Notes: generated by a model from the letters alone, not told the origin. Numbered from the stretch's first letter, positions 46,388 through 54,911 are shown. The stretch is 64,000 nt of DNA from Streptomyces sp. NBC_00224 (GCF_041435195.1 NZ_CP108106.1:4002501-4066500); one strand, 5' to 3'. Numbers and translations: made by a program.

Positions 46388-46830
46388 TTTTGCCCGTCCG
46401 CCCCTGCGGCTCTGGGATGCGATCCTGTTAACCACCTTCGAATGTGGGCAGATGGTTCCAGCAGCGCCTGTGATCCATATCTCAAGTCCTTCCATATGCG
46501 GCTGTGTGGTGTCGTATGGTGTCTCAACGCCTTTAGCACTAACACGGGGACCTTTGGCCTGCTTGGCGCGCCAAGGGTCTCTTTTCTGCACAAGGACCGG
46601 AATTACTTATTCCGGTTCTGAAGACAGTGAATGACCTATGGGCCGGGCCCCGGGCGCGATGTTGCGCCCCGGGCGTGGATCCCGGTGGGTCCGTCCTCTC
46701 GCCTCCGTCACCACGGAGGCGAACCCCTCGGGCGTAGGGGCGGGGCGGCTCCCCTGCCGGTGCCGGCCACCCCCCACCGGGCGCGACCACCGCTCACGAA
46801 GCGCGCGTCCCGAGCAAGCAAGGATCGACC
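46388..46830 (+). promoter_or_regulatory. structured upstream region of the peptide transporter gene
   Basis: No gene here. A perfect 14-bp palindrome, CTTGGCGCGCCAAG, is at 46562-46575. Hairpins follow at 46596-46616 (8-bp stem, 5-nt loop), 46648-46673 (one bulge) and 46701-46720 (8-bp stem, 4-nt loop). The 46430-46640 part is much less GC-rich than its surroundings. Promoters are expected for both directions; I could not place a -35/-10 pair with confidence. Confidence 0.45.
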
Positions 46831-48348
46831 ATGGCGTCCAGCCTGACGAAGGACTCGGTCAGCACCACCGGATCCGAGAAGACCTTCTTCGGCCACCCCC
46901 GCGGCCTGGCCACTCTCTTCATGACCGAGATGTGGGAGCGCTTCTCCTACTACGGCATGCGCGCCCTTCTCGTGTACTACCTGGTCTCCGGCGGTGCCGA
47001 CGCGGCGACCGGCGCCCAGGGCGGCGGCCTCGCCATGCGGGCGACCACGGCCACGGCCATCTACTCCGTCTACGTCTCCATGGTCTACCTCATGGCGATG
47101 CCGGGCGGCTGGTTCGGCGACCGTGTGTGGGGTGCCCGCAAGACGGTCACCGTCGCCGGCTTCGTGATCATGAGCGGTCACCTTGCGCTGGCCCTGCCCG
47201 GTCAGGCGCCGTTCTTCGCCGGCCTGGTACTGGTCGCCGTCGGCTCGGGTCTGCTCAAGGCCAACATCTCCACGATGGTCGGCCACCTGTACAACGGTGC
47301 GGACGACCCGCGACGCGACGGTGGCTTCACCGTCTTCTACATGGGCATCAACCTCGGTGCCTTCGCGGCGCCGCTGGTCATCGGCACGGTCGGCAAGGAG
47401 CACAACTGGCACCTGGGCTTCGCCCTCGCCGCGCTCGGCATGGCCCTGGGTCTGGCGCAGTTCCTCCTCGGCACCAAGCACCTGGACCCGAAGAGCAGCC
47501 TCGTCCCGAACCCGCTGTCCGCCGAGGAGCGCAAGGGCGTCCTCACCAAGGTCGCCGCCGTCGTCGCCGCCGTCGCCGTGTTCTACGGTGTCGTGGTCGC
47601 CATGGGCGCCTACACCCTGAACTGGGCGCTGGTTCCGCTCACCCTCGCCGGTCTGATCATCCCGATCGCCGTCCTGGTCCGCATCAAGCGCGACAAGGAC
47701 CTGTCGACGACCGAGCAGTCGAAGATGAACGGCTACATCTGGCTGTTCGTCGCGGCCGCCGTCTTCTGGATGATCTACGACCAGGGCGGCTCGACCCTGT
47801 CGCTGTTCGCGGACGCCAAGACCACCGACAACGTCGGCGGCATCCACTTCTCGGCCACCTGGTACCAGTCGCTGAACCCGCTCTTCGTCATGGCCCTCGC
47901 CCCGGTCTTCGCCTGGCTGTGGCTGTGGCTGGCGCGTAAGAACCAGGAGCCCAACACCATCGTGAAGTTCGCGATGGGCCTGGTCATCATCGGTGCCTCG
48001 TTCTTCGTCTTCATCGTCCCGATGAACATGGCGGGCGACGGCAAGGTCTCCCCGATGTGGCTCGTCTCGATCTACATGATCCAGACCATCGGCGAGCTCT
48101 GCCTCTCCCCGGTCGGCCTCTCGGTCACCACGAAGATGGCGCCGCAGAAGTACGCCTCCCAGATGATGGGCGTCTGGTTCCTCGCGGTCACCGCGGGCGA
48201 CTGCTTCACGGGTCTGCTCTCGCTGGCCGGTGTGAGCCTCGACGGCCTCGGGATCATCGCGATGGAGGCCTCGATGGCCGCCGTCGCGGGCCTCGCGATC
48301 TACATGTACCGCAAGAACGTCAAGTCGCTCATGGGCGGCGTGCACTAA
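46831..48348 (+). CDS. POT/PTR family proton-coupled peptide transporter
   Basis: Imports di- and tripeptides with protons. 505 residues, about 14 membrane segments. The ExxER proton motif is E33/E36/R37 in MTEMWERFSYYGM; the PTR2 signature FYMGINLGAFAAPLVIG is in helix 4-5; LSPVGLSVTTKMAP is the typical C-terminal-half motif. The protein starts MASSLTKDSVSTTG at 46831, with AAGGA upstream. It is divergent from the two-component operon, whose candidate operator lies between. A strong terminator follows the gene. Length and motifs are standard. Confidence 0.95.
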   Translation: MASSLTKDSVSTTGSEKTFFGHPRGLATLFMTEMWERFSYYGMRALLVYYLVSGGADAATGAQGGGLAMRATTATAIYSVYVSMVYLMAMPGGWFGDRVWGARKTVTVAGFVIMSGHLALALPGQAPFFAGLVLVAVGSGLLKANISTMVGHLYNGADDPRRDGGFTVFYMGINLGAFAAPLVIGTVGKEHNWHLGFALAALGMALGLAQFLLGTKHLDPKSSLVPNPLSAEERKGVLTKVAAVVAAVAVFYGVVVAMGAYTLNWALVPLTLAGLIIPIAVLVRIKRDKDLSTTEQSKMNGYIWLFVAAAVFWMIYDQGGSTLSLFADAKTTDNVGGIHFSATWYQSLNPLFVMALAPVFAWLWLWLARKNQEPNTIVKFAMGLVIIGASFFVFIVPMNMAGDGKVSPMWLVSIYMIQTIGELCLSPVGLSVTTKMAPQKYASQMMGVWFLAVTAGDCFTGLLSLAGVSLDGLGIIAMEASMAAVAGLAIYMYRKNVKSLMGGVH

Positions 48349-48373
48349 GCGCACCGCACCACGTCGCACGGCC

Positions 48374-48409
48374 AAGGGCCGCCGCACCTTTCGGGGTGCG
48401 GCGGCCCTT
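48374..48409 (+). terminator. hairpin terminator after the peptide transporter
   Basis: A perfect 15-bp stem (48374-48388 with 48395-48409) around TTTCGG, 25 nt past the stop codon. Confidence 0.9.
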
Positions 48410-48410
48410 C

Positions 48411-48462
48411 GCGTGTCCGTACCGCGTGTCCGTACTGCGTGTCCGTACCGCGTGTCCGTACG
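48411..48462. repeat. 13-nt tandem repeat, four copies
   Basis: GCGTGTCCGTACC at 48411-48423 and 48437-48449, GCGTGTCCGTACT at 48424-48436 and GCGTGTCCGTACG at 48450-48462. Twelve of 13 positions are constant. It lies between two convergent genes, right after the terminator. Confidence 0.9.
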
Positions 48463-48473
48463 TACGGGACGGC

Positions 48474-49853
48474 TCAGCGCGTGCCGCGCAGCCGCCGCCA
48501 CGGGGTGAAGGTGAAGACCGCGCCGCCGAGCAGGACGGCGGTCCCGGCGATGAGGCCGAGGGCGCGCAGGGCGCCGTGGTCGTTCGCGCCGGTCTCGGCG
48601 AGGCCGCCGGAGCCGCTGCCGGCGCTGGTGGAGCCGCCGGAGACGCTCGTGCCGCCGGACGTACTCGTGCCGCCGGACGCGCCGCCCTGCTGGGCCGTGG
48701 TGTCGAGCTCCAGGGACACGGGTGCCGTGCCCTTGACCGTGCAGGGGATGTTGATCTTCGAGCCGCCCAGGGTGACGTCGATCGTCAGGGTGCCGGGGCT
48801 GAGCGTCGACTTGCCGTTCGCACCCGGTTTGTAGCTGCCGGTCATGTCGGCGAGGCTGACCGGGTCGCCGGTGTTCAGGGGGCCGGAGTTGGCCGGTCCC
48901 GTCACCGTCACCGAGCCCTTGTCGGCGCCGCCGACGGTGATCTGCATGGAGGGCTTCAGCGCGCCCGCGGGGAGCGGGGCCGGGCTGTTCATGACGCCCT
49001 TGGCGGTCTTGACCGTGAGGTCGTAACTCCCGCCGTTCTTCTTCGCGCCGATCGTCACCTTGGAGTTGATACTGGCCGGGCCGGGCGACTTGCAGGCGAA
49101 GGTGACCGCGACTTCCTTGCCGGGGAAGTCGGTCTGACCGCCGCTGCCGCCGGTGGTGCTTCCGGTGGTGCCGCCGGTGGACGTGGTTCCGCCCGTGGAC
49201 GTGGTGCCGCCGGAGGTCGTGGTGCCACCGGTCGTCCCGCCCGAGGTGGTGGTGCCGCCGCTCCCTGTCGTACCGCCGGACGTCGTCGTCCCGCCCGACG
49301 TCCCGCCGCCCTCCGTCACCTTGATCGTCGCCCCGGCGCCGACCGTCTCCTTCGGGGAGCACTTGGTGTCCGTCGAGAGCGGCTTGCTGACGTTGATGTT
49401 GTACTTGTCCGGCGTCAGCCTGACGTCGCCCGCCTTGGTCAGCTTCAGCTTGGCCTTCATGTCGGGCAGGACCATCGGGCTGTTCTTGGGGATCGGCGGG
49501 TTCTGCCGCGGCCCCTCCACCGACAGGTCGGCGCTCTGGGCACCGGCCACCTTGACGGTGCCGGTCGGCTTCACGGTGTCCTTCTCCAGGTCGAGCACAT
49601 CGGGGTTCTTGGAAGCGGCCTGGACGGTCTTCCACACCACTTCGACCTCGTCGCCCACCTTCGCCTCGGCGGGCGCGGTGATCTGCACCTTGGTGGTGCC
49701 CTCGACGGGCGGCAGGCCGGAGATGGGTGGCGGGATGCACTCGGTGGCGTAGGAGACCTCTGCCGCCCGGGCGGGCCCGGCGGCCAGAATGATTCCCGCG
49801 CCGCCGAGCATCAGCGCGACTCCGGCCGCGCTCATCCTCCGTTGCGTGGTCAC
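48474..49853 (-). CDS. sortase-anchored surface protein with two related beta domains (LAETG)
   Basis: 459 residues. GTG start at 49853, backed by GAAGGGA 7 nt upstream and overlapping the upstream gene by 4 bp. A signal peptide ends near AGPARAAE. Two beta domains (about 30-170 and 235-375) flank a Gly/Thr/Ser repeat linker (TTTSGGTTG pattern). The second contains VTVTGPANSGPLNTGD and SLADMTGSYKPGANGKSTLSPG, closely like the LPKTG protein of this operon. A second Ser/Gly linker leads to LAETGAND, a membrane helix and RRLRGTR, a class E sorting signal. It is last in the leftward four-gene operon. The function is unknown; it should be on the cell surface. Confidence 0.85.
   Translation of the reverse strand: MTTQRRMSAAGVALMLGGAGIILAAGPARAAEVSYATECIPPPISGLPPVEGTTKVQITAPAEAKVGDEVEVVWKTVQAASKNPDVLDLEKDTVKPTGTVKVAGAQSADLSVEGPRQNPPIPKNSPMVLPDMKAKLKLTKAGDVRLTPDKYNINVSKPLSTDTKCSPKETVGAGATIKVTEGGGTSGGTTTSGGTTGSGGTTTSGGTTGGTTTSGGTTSTGGTTSTGGTTGSTTGGSGGQTDFPGKEVAVTFACKSPGPASINSKVTIGAKKNGGSYDLTVKTAKGVMNSPAPLPAGALKPSMQITVGGADKGSVTVTGPANSGPLNTGDPVSLADMTGSYKPGANGKSTLSPGTLTIDVTLGGSKINIPCTVKGTAPVSLELDTTAQQGGASGGTSTSGGTSVSGGSTSAGSGSGGLAETGANDHGALRALGLIAGTAVLLGGAVFTFTPWRRLRGTR
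49136..49312. repeat. coding low-complexity Gly/Thr/Ser linker
   Basis: About 55 codons of an imperfect TTTSGG/TTSTGG pattern inside the LAETG protein, joining its two beta domains. Length variation between strains would be expected here. Confidence 0.8.
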
Positions 49854-50941
49854 GGATTTCCCTTCGTCGTGGGGGTGTTCGGACGGTTCTCGGTCGGTGC
49901 GGAGTCGGGGGTGAACCACGGCAGGGGCGTCGTCACCGTGGTGGTCGTGGTGGGGGTGCCGTTGGCGTTGGCCTGCGGGGGCGGTTCGGCGGCGGCTCGG
50001 CGTACGGGCCAACGGGGTCGGGCGCGACCCCCCGCGCGGCCCCGCCGTGCGTGCCCCGCCCCGCTCGGGCGGACCTTGTCCACCACCGCCATGCCGATAC
50101 GGAACACCGCCGCCGGGACGACCACGCACAGCAGGATCCAGAAGAGCGTGACGCCCCACGGGCGGCCCACCCCCCACGGCTGGGTGGCGAGCACCTTCTG
50201 CCCGTACTTCACGGAGACCTGGTAGTCGCCGTGCGCGCCCGCCGACAGCTCGAAGCCCAGCCTGACCTCGGCCTTGCCGCCGGGCTTGATGGTGCCCTTC
50301 CACTGCCGGTCCTCCCACTGCGGCGCGAACACGCCGTGGGAGGTGCCCACTTGGAAGACGGGGTCCTTGACCGGGGCCGCGCCGAGGTTGCCGACGGTGA
50401 CGACGAGCGTGCGCGAGGGCGGCGACCCGAACCAGGTGAGGATCCCGCTGCTCCCGTCGAGCTCCGGCGCGGTCAGGACGCTCAGGCGCCCGGTGCCCGA
50501 CTGCTCGGGCAGCGGCGCCACCGGATGGCCGGTGATCTTCAACTCGGCGTCCACCACGGCCTGTTCGCCCGTCACCGTGGCCACGTGCACCACACAGGGG
50601 CAGGGCTTGGGCGGTGCGGCCACCGGCAGCGGTTTGCTGAAGGCGCCCTTGGCGTCGGTGGTCACCGCGCGCCCGTCCGCGTTGGCGCAGGAGTTGGTGC
50701 CGCCGATCACGCCCTGTCCCGGGGAGGACTGGCCGCAGACCAGCAGCATCAGGAGCGTGCCGGGCCGCCAGCCGGTGCCACTGGCGGTGATCTCGGTCCC
50801 CTTGGCCGCCTCCGGCTTCGACAGCGTGACGACGGGCTTCACGTCGTCGGCGCTCGCGGCCGCCGACGGCAGCGCCGACGCCAACGGGAGCGTCAACAGC
50901 GCGGCCGTGACCAGCGCCGCCCCTCTCGTACGCGGCTTCAC
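49850..50941 (-). CDS. secreted Ig-like protein with membrane anchor, neocarzinostatin-like domain
   Basis: 363 residues from the GTG at 50941 (VKPRTRGAALVTAALLTL), overlapping the previous gene by 4 bp. A signal peptide ends near AAASADD. Domain 1 (about 33-140) runs KGTEITASGTGWRPGTLLMLLVCGQ with paired cysteines (SCANADG, KPCPC) and looks like the neocarzinostatin/macromomycin Ig fold; this is a resemblance only. Domain 2 (about 150-260) is another beta sandwich. A membrane helix (VTLFWILLCVVVPAAVFRIGM) near 275-295 and a basic, Pro/Thr-rich cytoplasmic tail follow. Part of the four-gene surface operon; role unknown. Confidence 0.78.
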   Translation of the reverse strand: MKPRTRGAALVTAALLTLPLASALPSAAASADDVKPVVTLSKPEAAKGTEITASGTGWRPGTLLMLLVCGQSSPGQGVIGGTNSCANADGRAVTTDAKGAFSKPLPVAAPPKPCPCVVHVATVTGEQAVVDAELKITGHPVAPLPEQSGTGRLSVLTAPELDGSSGILTWFGSPPSRTLVVTVGNLGAAPVKDPVFQVGTSHGVFAPQWEDRQWKGTIKPGGKAEVRLGFELSAGAHGDYQVSVKYGQKVLATQPWGVGRPWGVTLFWILLCVVVPAAVFRIGMAVVDKVRPSGAGHARRGRAGGRARPRWPVRRAAAEPPPQANANGTPTTTTTVTTPLPWFTPDSAPTENRPNTPTTKGNP

Positions 50942-51870
50942 GATGCGGCTCCCGTCGTCGCCAACTCGCTTACGGGGTCGACGGCTTCGGGGCCGCCCGG
51001 GTCCGGCCGACGCCGCCGCCTCCGTACCCACAGCGCCGCCCCCGCGCCCGCCGCCACGCACCCGGCGCCCGCCACCGGGCCCCACGGCACGAACACCGCC
51101 GAGGCCGCCGCCTCGCTCCGGGCGGCCCCGCCCGCCGTCACCGTCAGGCGCACCTCGACGCGGTCGAGGGCTGGCGGGCGCCGCCACGGTTCGGTCAGCT
51201 CGACGCGTTGGCCGGGCAGCAGCTCCACCGGCAGCGGCCGGGCCGGGCGCCGCAGCGGCTGCCCGAAGAGCCCGTCGGCGCGGACCGCGAGGCTCGGGGC
51301 GAGCGTCGTGTTGCCCCGGTTGACCAGGGCGTAACGGATGAGGGAGCGGCCCTTGTCGACGCGCACGTCCTCGACGGTGAGCGCGGGCAGGACCGGGCCC
51401 GCGACCCGCACCTGGACCCGCACCCCCGCCTCCCGGCCGCCGTCGGACGCGACGAGGGCCGCCGGGTGGTCGCCGGGCGGGGCGCCCGCCGGGACGGTGA
51501 CCGCGAACGGCACCTCGGCCCGGGTGCGCGGCGGGATCCGCACCTCGGCCGAGGCGAGCGCGAGCCACGGATCGGCGCCGGGGCGCACCGCGAAGGCGCC
51601 GGTGGGGGTGTTGTACGCGGCGGCTCCGCGCAGCCGCAGGGTCAGCGGGCGCACGGTGGGGTTGGTGAGCGAGAGCCGGTCCTCCAGTACGGAGCCGGGC
51701 GCGCCCTCCAGATAGAAGTACGGTCTGCCGTCGCCGCTGGGCCGCGAGCCGCCGCCGGACGCGGGCGCGGCGGCCCACTCCCCGTCGGCGGCGCGCGCGG
51801 CGGGGGCGGACAGCGCGGTCAGGGCCAGGACCGCGGCGAACACGGCCAGGCGGATCGGTCGTGGCGGCAT
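50938..51870 (-). CDS. WxL-interacting-like (DUF916-type) membrane protein
   Basis: 310 residues. A signal peptide ends near APAARAAD. RPYFYLEGAPGSVLEDRLSL with NPTVRPLTLRLRGAAAYNT and IPPRTRAEVPFAVTVPAGAPPGDH is the pattern of the peptidoglycan-binding domain of DUF916 / WxL-interacting proteins. A second beta domain (about 155-255) follows, then one membrane helix (WGPVAGAGCVAAGAGAALWV), an arginine run and a short tail ending ELATTGAAS. The LATTG there follows the helix, so it is not a sorting signal. It overlaps the next gene by 4 bp and begins 33 nt after the LPKTG gene. It may hold the other surface proteins on the wall; that is inference. Confidence 0.78.
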   Translation of the reverse strand: MPPRPIRLAVFAAVLALTALSAPAARAADGEWAAAPASGGGSRPSGDGRPYFYLEGAPGSVLEDRLSLTNPTVRPLTLRLRGAAAYNTPTGAFAVRPGADPWLALASAEVRIPPRTRAEVPFAVTVPAGAPPGDHPAALVASDGGREAGVRVQVRVAGPVLPALTVEDVRVDKGRSLIRYALVNRGNTTLAPSLAVRADGLFGQPLRRPARPLPVELLPGQRVELTEPWRRPPALDRVEVRLTVTAGGAARSEAAASAVFVPWGPVAGAGCVAAGAGAALWVRRRRRRPDPGGPEAVDPVSELATTGAAS

Positions 51871-51903
51871 CAGCGGCTCCTGCGGATGCGGAGGGGGACC
51901 CGG

Positions 51904-52560
51904 TCAGCCCTGTGCCCGTGCGCCGCGCCGGGTCAGCCACAGCACCCCGGCCGCGCCGGTGAGCAGGACCGTGCCGCCGAGCGTGCCGAGGGCCACGGCC
52001 GAGTCGAGCGGGCCGGTCTTCGGCAGCGCGTCGACGGGCGCGGCGGCGCCGCTGACGTCCAGCGAGAGCGAGGGGCCGGGGCTGTTGCCCGGGGTGCAGG
52101 TCGTGGTGGTGCCCAGCGCCTTGATGGTGAGGATCGAGGCGGTGAAGGTGACCTTGCCGGACGCCTTCGGTGTGTACGTACCGCTCAAGTCGCTGATCTT
52201 GATCGGGCTGTTGGCCGGGATCTCGGCCGTGTTGGCCGGTCCGGACACCGCCACCGTGCCCTTGTCGACGCCGCCGAGCTTGATGACCGCGCTCGGGCTC
52301 ATCGCCCCGGCGCCCAGCGCCACCGGGCTGGAGGAGACGCCCTTCTGGAACGACATGGTCAGCTTGTAGGCGCTGCCGCTCTTGACGGCCCTGATGTCGA
52401 TGGGCGACACCGCGGCCTTGGGGCCGATGGGTGTCTCGCACTTGTAGTTGACGTCCACGACGTCGGCGTGGGCGGCCGGGGCGGCCATCAGCACCACCGG
52501 GGCCGCCACGGCGGCCGCAAGGGCGAGTGCTGTCCGCTTCTGGTACGACACGTACGACAC
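51904..52560 (-). CDS. secreted protein with LPKTG sorting signal
   Basis: 218 residues, first gene of the four-gene leftward operon. A signal peptide ends near AAPAAHAD (about residue 33). One beta domain (about 35-165) includes VAVSGPANTAEIPANSPIKI, SDLSGTYTPKASGKVTF and two cysteines (YKCETP, TTCTPG); it is homologous to both domains of the LAETG protein. DALPKTGPLD, a membrane helix (ALGTLGGTVLLTGAAGVLWL) and RRGARAQG form a sorting signal of the LPxTG type, less common in Streptomyces than LAxTG. No sortase gene is in the window. The ATG at 52560 is used. Confidence 0.85.
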   Translation of the reverse strand: MSYVSYQKRTALALAAAVAAPVVLMAAPAAHADVVDVNYKCETPIGPKAAVSPIDIRAVKSGSAYKLTMSFQKGVSSSPVALGAGAMSPSAVIKLGGVDKGTVAVSGPANTAEIPANSPIKISDLSGTYTPKASGKVTFTASILTIKALGTTTTCTPGNSPGPSLSLDVSGAAAPVDALPKTGPLDSAVALGTLGGTVLLTGAAGVLWLTRRGARAQG

Positions 52561-52726
52561 CTCGAATTTCCCTCAGTCCCGAGGCCGTTCAAGTTACTGA
52601 CGGCACATCAGATTGGGCGTCAAGGTACGCCGGGGACCTTGGAGAGGGAAGACACACAACGCAAGGGATGACGGACGCGAGTGACACGAGTGCCCTGGGC
52701 GACCGTCCGACGGATGCGGGGGCGCC

Positions 52727-53197
52727 CTACGCGGGCGCGGCGAGCTCCGCCCAGACCGTCTTGCCGGGCACTCCGGGAGTCCGGACGACCCCCCAGTCCA
52801 GACAGAGCCGCTGGACGATGAACATGCCGTGGCCGCCGGGCCGCCCCGCGCGGTGCGGGGTGCGGGGCGCGGGCTGGCCGGAGCCGCGGTCGGTGACCTC
52901 AAGGCGCAGCATCTTGGAGGTGCAGACGACGCGCAGCTGCTCGGGGCCCTCGGCGTGCAGACAGGCGTTGGTGACCAGCTCGGAGACCACGAGCAGGACG
53001 TCCTCCGCGGCCGCGCGCCGGTCGGCGGTGGCGGCCGGGAGCCAGCCCCACTCGTGCAGCGCCTGGCGGGTGAAGTCGCGCGCCAGCGGCACGATGCCGC
53101 TGGCCCCGTACAGGGCGAGGACGCGCGAGGCCGTCGCCGGAGCTCCGTCCGGCTCGGGGCCGCGGTCGCCCGGCTGGTGCTGCCGGGTGGTGCTCAT
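52727..53197 (-). CDS. anti-sigma factor, HATPase_c (RsbW/ArsI-like)
   Basis: 156 residues with a GHKL ATPase fold. The N box is E73-LVTNAC with N77 (SELVTNACLHA); the G1 region is LEVTDRGSGQP and the G2 loop GRPGGHGMFIVQRL. Such proteins bind and silence a SigB-type sigma factor and phosphorylate a STAS antagonist. Gene order suggests the ArsI of the sigI system known in S. coelicolor. It lies 80 nt after the STAS gene on the same strand, divergent from the sigma gene. An RsbW role is strongly suggested by context but many Streptomyces proteins of this kind have other partners. Confidence 0.85.
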   Translation of the reverse strand: MSTTRQHQPGDRGPEPDGAPATASRVLALYGASGIVPLARDFTRQALHEWGWLPAATADRRAAAEDVLLVVSELVTNACLHAEGPEQLRVVCTSKMLRLEVTDRGSGQPAPRTPHRAGRPGGHGMFIVQRLCLDWGVVRTPGVPGKTVWAELAAPA

Positions 53198-53277
53198 CAG
53201 CGCTTCACCTCACCGATTCACCGAATGCCTGGTTCGCCAACGTCTTGAGTCTGGTCTCCTGCCCCGCCAGAGCGGGG

Positions 53278-53646
53278 TCAGTCGTCCAGTGCGGCTTCGA
53301 GCGAATCATGCACGGTGAAGACCGCTTCCGCCCCGGTGATCTCGAAGACACGGGCCACCACGGGGAGCATTCCCGCCAGATGGACCCCGCCGCCGGCGGC
53401 CTCGGCCTTCAGCCGGGCGCCGAGCAGCACGTTCAGCCCGGTGGAGTCGCAGAACTCCAGCTGCGAGCAGTCGACGACCAGTCGGCTGCGGCCGGCCGCG
53501 ACCGCGTTCTCCAGGGGTTCGCTGAGCAGTTCTGCCGTGTGGTGGTCCAGCTCACCCACGGGCGTGAAGATCTCGCTGGGGCCGTGCGAGCGGACGCCGA
53601 CCCTGAGCCGGCCCCGATTCGCGCTGCCGACCATGCCGCGGTCCAT
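53278..53646 (-). CDS. STAS-domain anti-sigma factor antagonist (PrsI/RsbV-like)
   Basis: 122 residues covering one STAS domain. The phosphorylation site is S68 in QLEFCDSTGLNVLLGARL, exactly the RsbV pattern. When unphosphorylated it should bind the HATPase anti-sigma protein and free the sigma factor. It is first in the leftward two-gene operon with the HATPase gene. About 30 nt upstream of the ATG at 53646 is a perfect 10-bp stem (53675-53698). The partner assignment is by gene context. Confidence 0.88.
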   Translation of the reverse strand: MDRGMVGSANRGRLRVGVRSHGPSEIFTPVGELDHHTAELLSEPLENAVAAGRSRLVVDCSQLEFCDSTGLNVLLGARLKAEAAGGGVHLAGMLPVVARVFEITGAEAVFTVHDSLEAALDD

Positions 53647-54014
53647 GCCCGTCCCTCTTCGCCATCATTCGCCGTGCCGCACCGTGAGCGGTGCGGCAGT
53701 GGTTCGCGTCGCCCGTAGGGTGCGGAAACCTGTGCTCCCCGTCACAAGTGACGCACCTCTCCGCATATGTCACCGAACACGGCTCCGTACACGCGGACTC
53801 CCCGAGAACACTACGCCTTCCCTACGCACGTCGGAAGCCGAACACCGTACCGAAACGGGCATATACGGACAACTCGACCTTGCGGCGGTACAAGCAAAGC
53901 GGGTAGGGGTAGTAGAGACAGCTTTTCACCACGACCGGCCATGGAGGCGCCGCACACCGATTCGCCACGTATGGGCATCGGCAGCCATATGCCGAGAACG
54001 ATGGAGGAGACCCC
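53647..54014. promoter_or_regulatory. divergent control region between the STAS gene and the sigma factor gene
   Basis: Contains a perfect 10-bp inverted repeat with a TGAG loop at 53675-53698 and a 6+2+6 dyad, CGTCACAAGTGACG, at 53740-53753. Two GGGTAG sequences (53901-53906, 53907-53912) resemble the -10 of SigB-class promoters (GGGTAC/T), but no matching -35 is found at the right distance. Two promoters must lie here; I cannot fix them. Confidence 0.45.
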
Positions 54015-54887
54015 ATGTCACCCCGGCTCGACGAATCCATGGATACGTCGGCAACGCACGTGCCGCACACCCCGATCGAGGGACTCGACGATCTCCCGGA
54101 GATCCCTCCCTACGAACACATCGCGCCGCTGGACGCGCGGGCCCTGTCGAAGACGCTCTTCGCCCGGCTCGACTCCCTCGAAGAGGGCACCCACGCGTAC
54201 TCCTACGTACGCAACACGCTCGTCGAACTCAACCTGGCGCTGGTCAAGTTCGCCGCCTCCCGCTTCCGCTCACGCAGCGAGCCGATGGAGGACATCATCC
54301 AGGTCGGCACCATCGGCCTGATCAAGGCGATCGACCGCTTCGAGTACGACCGCGGCGTGGAGTTCCCGACCTTCGCCATGCCGACCATCGTCGGCGAGAT
54401 CAAGCGCTTCTTCCGCGACACCTCCTGGTCGGTCCGGGTGCCCCGGCGCCTCCAGGAGCTCCGTCTCGACCTGGCCAAGGCGGGTGACGAGCTCGCCCAG
54501 CAACTCGACCGCGCACCGACGGTGGGCGAGCTCGCCGAGCGCCTGGGCATCAGCAAGGACGAGGTCGTCGAAGGGATGGCGGCGAGCAACGCGTACACCG
54601 CGAGCTCGCTGGACGCCCAGCCCGAGGAGGACGACACCGAGGGCGCACTCTCGGACCGGATCGGCTACGAGGACCACGACCTCGAAGGCGTCGAGTACAT
54701 CGAGTCGCTCAAGCCGCTGATCGCCGAACTCCCGCCCCGGGACCGGAAGATCCTGTCGCTGCGGTTCGTCGCCAACATGACGCAGTCCGAGATCGGCGAG
54801 GAGCTCGGCATCTCCCAGATGCACGTCTCCCGACTGCTCGCGCGCACCCTGTCGCGGCTGCGCAAGGGGCTGACGCTCGAAGAGTGA
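54015..54887 (+). CDS. sigI: SigB/SigF-family RNA polymerase sigma factor (SigI-like)
   Basis: 290 residues, group 3 stress/development sigma factor. Region 2: LVKFAASRFRSRSEPMEDII and QVGTIGLIKAIDRFEYDRG, with the core-binding and -10 helices; TFAMPTIVGEIKRFFRD is region 2.4-3.0. Region 4: LPPRDRKILSLRFVANMTQS and the HTH EIGEELGISQMHVSRLLART. The symbol rests on the neighbouring HATPase and STAS genes, as in the S. coelicolor sigI locus by memory; other SigB paralogues are close in sequence. The ATG at 54015 has GGAGGAG upstream. A strong terminator follows. Confidence 0.82.
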   Translation: MSPRLDESMDTSATHVPHTPIEGLDDLPEIPPYEHIAPLDARALSKTLFARLDSLEEGTHAYSYVRNTLVELNLALVKFAASRFRSRSEPMEDIIQVGTIGLIKAIDRFEYDRGVEFPTFAMPTIVGEIKRFFRDTSWSVRVPRRLQELRLDLAKAGDELAQQLDRAPTVGELAERLGISKDEVVEGMAASNAYTASSLDAQPEEDDTEGALSDRIGYEDHDLEGVEYIESLKPLIAELPPRDRKILSLRFVANMTQSEIGEELGISQMHVSRLLARTLSRLRKGLTLEE

Positions 54888-54911
54888 GCCGACGGATCGA
54901 GCACGCCTGTG

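Noticed and set aside
48411..48462. Short repeats considered as a CRISPR array
   Set aside because: The units are 13 nt and directly adjacent, with no spacers; no cas gene is present.
50938..50970. LATTG at the C-terminus of the WxL-interacting-like protein, considered as a sorting signal
   Set aside because: It follows the membrane helix and arginine run, at the very end of the chain. A sorting signal needs the motif before the helix.
49850..52441. 863-codon minus frame covering three genes
   Set aside because: It is the 363-residue protein read through upstream in the same frame. The part above 50941 runs across the 50938-51870 and 51904-52560 genes, which have better codon bias and clear signal peptides.
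53901..53912. Two GGGTAG boxes considered as a SigB-type promoter
   Set aside because: No -35 element of the GNNTN type was found 14-16 nt upstream of either.
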